DNA from: Acanthaster planci
Taxonomy: Eukaryota; Echinodermata; Asteroidea; Valvatida; Acanthasteridae
Reading direction: 5' to 3'
Assembly: GCF_001949145.1 (NCBI RefSeq)
Contig: NW_019091776.1
Coordinates: 23,554 to 64,913 of the forward strand
Length of the DNA stretch: 41,360 nucleotides
Shown here: piece by piece, positions 39,690-41,360 of the stretch
How the letters are laid out: each line of letters starts with the position of its first letter
How positions within the stretch are numbered: position 1 is the first letter of the stretch
Position numbers and translations under genes: made by a program
The notes under the pieces: model-generated
Database searches by the model: none
Seen by the model: only the letters and a program-made list of their open reading frames with translations
Told to the model about the DNA's origin: nothing

Positions 39690-40785
39690 GCCTCTTTCTC
39701 GTAGTTTTCAGGTTGATATCAATAACAATGTCATGATCAGAAATTCTATCAACTTCAATTTCAGCAATGCTGCTGTATGCAGTTGCTAGTTAAAACTAAA
39801 TCAAGAATATTGTGAGTATTCCTTATGACCTAGTAGATTCTCTAACACAGTGGGTCAGACCAAATTCTGTAGATGTCAAGTAACTTTTCTTCTATCATCT
39901 TGCTGTATCCTTGCCCACTGGAAACTGTTCTATCATTCCAGTTTATGTTAGGAATATTAAAGTATCCCATGACATAAATAGAGTTGCAGTTCAGTTTGGT
40001 CTTCAAGGCGCCAACAGATGTCCTGAGCTCATCTAACTGGAGTTCTTTTTGATCATTTGGCGGCCTATAATAGGATCCAATCAGGATAGATTTGTTATGT
40101 GGACGCATGATTTCAGTCCAGGCAATTTTGCAATCGCAAATAGCATTTTCAAGTTCACTGGAAACTAAATGTGGATGGTGGCCTGGAAGACACCCCTGCC
40201 AGTTGTGTTGTGATAAATTGTGTACAGTCATTTGCAAAAGGTTAGGACCACCCATAGAAAATGCATTAACCTGAAGGAAAACCAAACTGAAACAAATTAA
40301 TCATGGCAACTTTATATTTATTTTCAATATGTAACTTTGGTTGAACATTTTTGAAACCATTTCCATGATTTGAAATGTTAAGTTTAATATTCCTTTATTT
40401 ATGATTGCTTAGACTAGCTTTTTTACCCAAGCTGCCCAACAGACAAAATGTCATTACAAGACCTGCCTTTGCAAAAAATTTCATTCAAGTTGGGTATATA
40501 GCACTACAGTGATGTTATTCACCACTGTAAAATCATGTTAAGTAATCATTCAATGAGACAATGAAATGCAGGCCCAGTGACAGAAATACCAATAAAATTC
40601 CATTTGGTTTTAAACTTTTGCAAATGACTGTAATTAGATGGAAAAATCTCACCACTACTTATCGACAAATTAATCCATGATTCAGTCCAGCAGATGATAT
40701 CAGGTTTACATGTACTTATGAGAGCTGCCAAGTCAGCTGTGTTACCTCTAATACACTGACAGTTTCAATTATTAAGAGACATTTG
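39690..40785 (-). pseudogene. CR1-like LINE ORF2 endonuclease
   Basis: APE-type endonuclease of a non-LTR element. From 40780: MSLNN…NCQCIRGNTADLAALIST (SxNxxSI-like start with a stop), KPDIICWTESWINLSIS (E of TETW), then a degraded part, and IGSYYRPPND, NSIYVMGYFNIPNINWNDRT (GDFN reads GYFN), DIYRIWSDP, RNTHNILDLVLTSN and ISDHDIVIDINLK (SDHDIV). Motif order is that of CR1/L2-type elements. The GDFN Asp is lost to Tyr and frames change several times. RT is absent. Confidence 0.75.
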
Positions 40786-40964
40786 ATTTTCAAGCTGACT
40801 TTCTTCGTATGTCCGGGTACATGTATAATCCTATCATGCTCATGTAGATGAGATCTCTGAGCCGAGTTCGACTCACTATCAAAGAAGGAATCCTAAAACC
40901 TTGCCAGTTCACAATTCACACAGGTCCAGGGGGAGTCAGAAATTTGCAAACAGTTATATGTTAA

Positions 40965-41245
40965 CTTAGATATTCAGGCCAGCATAATGTGCACGCATAC
41001 AATGGTCAAAAATATCACATTGCACTGCTGGATCAGCATTCCGGACAGATTCATCACAGAAACCACAGGGAGCGGAACAAGTGTTACAGTACCATGGATC
41101 AACAGACTGTTGGAGCATTTATGCTCACGCGCAGATATGCCTGAACATTTAGCATGGAACCAGGTGTTACAATCCTCACAATAGATTCCTCTTTCCCACT
41201 GCAGGACAAGTTTACTACGTGTTTGACACAGATCAATTGAGTCGG
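40965..41245 (-). pseudogene. PHD-like zinc fingers in CR1-like LINE N-terminus
   Basis: Directly after the 2A-like motif. Frames give VKHVVNLSCS, then IYCEDCNTWFHAKCSGISAR (C..C…W.H..C, the PHD core), DPWYCNTCSAPCGFCDESVR and AVQCDIFDHCMRAHYAG, which starts a second finger. PHD-type fingers are found in ORF1 or the ORF2 N-terminus of CR1-like elements, where they may bind chromatin or DNA. At least two frameshifts occur. Confidence 0.6.
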
Positions 41246-41359
41246 CCCTGGGTTGAGTTCTGTATCCCCACAAACAATAAATGCTAGGATGACAGCGTAA
41301 TTGGCACAAATGCGAGTAACTCGTTTGCCAGCACTCGACTTTAGCTGTTGTGATGGCAT
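41243..41359 (-). CDS. LINE leader with 2A-like peptide motif
   Basis: A reading frame starting at ATG 41357-41359 (window edge) encodes a basic leader, a hydrophobic segment (YAVILAFIVC) and GDTELNPGP at 41243-41269. The consensus of 2A ribosome-skipping peptides is D(V/I)ExNPGP, so only Thr in place of Val/Ile departs from it. 2A-like sequences at the N-terminus of CR1-type LINEs are known in sea urchin and other invertebrates. The leader upstream of 2A would be released as a separate peptide. The element continues beyond the window's end. Confidence 0.7.
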
Positions 41360-41360
41360 A

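Noticed and set aside
1-41360. CRISPR arrays, bacterial operons, tRNA or rRNA genes
   Set aside because: No regularly spaced direct repeats, no ribosome-binding-site arranged genes and no cloverleaf or rRNA sequence seen. The retroelements and the splice junction show a eukaryotic origin.

Overview
This is a eukaryotic (metazoan) genome fragment and almost all of its recognisable content is decayed transposable elements; I see no intact host protein gene. The mix (a CsRN1-type Ty3/gypsy element, Tx1/L1-type and CR1-type LINEs, a Tc1/mariner remnant, a Polinton-like endogenous virus, a 2A-like peptide in a LINE leader, frequent acatgtacatgt motifs) points to an aquatic invertebrate such as a mollusc, lancelet, hemichordate or cnidarian. 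The sequence alone does not decide between these. There is one 328-base assembly gap (26188-26515).

Layout. 1-760: LINE ORF2 scrap (+). 1303-2995: gypsy pol 3' half (-). 3050-4620: LINE ORF2 RT part (+). 4620-6506: LINE ORF1 plus endonuclease (-). 6548-9855: a U2 snRNA gene remnant (-) split by a 3.1 kb LINE. 10384-10853: SGNH-hydrolase-like relic. 10919-13545: gypsy gag-pol (+), fused to a Tc1 transposase tail (13550-14090). 15312-15550: a MITE-like element. 15990-22480: a Polinton-like element with capsid-type, ATPase, HNH-like zinc and small structural genes on the - strand and the integrase on the + strand. 22640-25194: a decayed spliced gene of an unrecognised, probably dispersed family. 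26580-27291: an orphan Polinton-type DNA polymerase B fragment (-). 29490-30665: C2H2 fingers plus RT (-). 30668-31935: a second U2 gene remnant (-) split by a 1.07 kb LINE copy. 32575-33039: a 113-bp inverted-repeat pair. 33329-33850: LINE ORF1 scrap (-). 34199-38540: a third U2 remnant (+) followed by the most complete LINE copy. 39422-39682: an unknown short ORF. 39690-41360: a CR1-like LINE 5' region (-) with endonuclease, PHD-like fingers and a 2A-like motif.

The main observation is a U2-snRNA-targeted retrotransposon system. Three loci carry the same roughly 100-bp U2 upstream (promoter) block and the first 27-29 nt of U2 snRNA, and in each the U2 sequence breaks off at almost the same base into a LINE lying in the same orientation as U2. 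At two of them the downstream part of U2 reappears on the far side of the insertion, once with a 22-bp target-site duplication covering U2 nt 8-29, and U2 is cut again near nt 66-68 by a second LINE. This fits the U2-specific Keno lineage of the Tx1 clade, described from other animals, but the second insertion point and its associated element with C2H2 fingers may be undescribed.

The Polinton-like block reads as a dead endogenous DNA virus: nearly every gene has stops or frameshifts. Its genes appear to be arranged as a late structural cluster running left and an integrase running right. The polymerase fragment 4 kb further right could belong to it or to a second copy.
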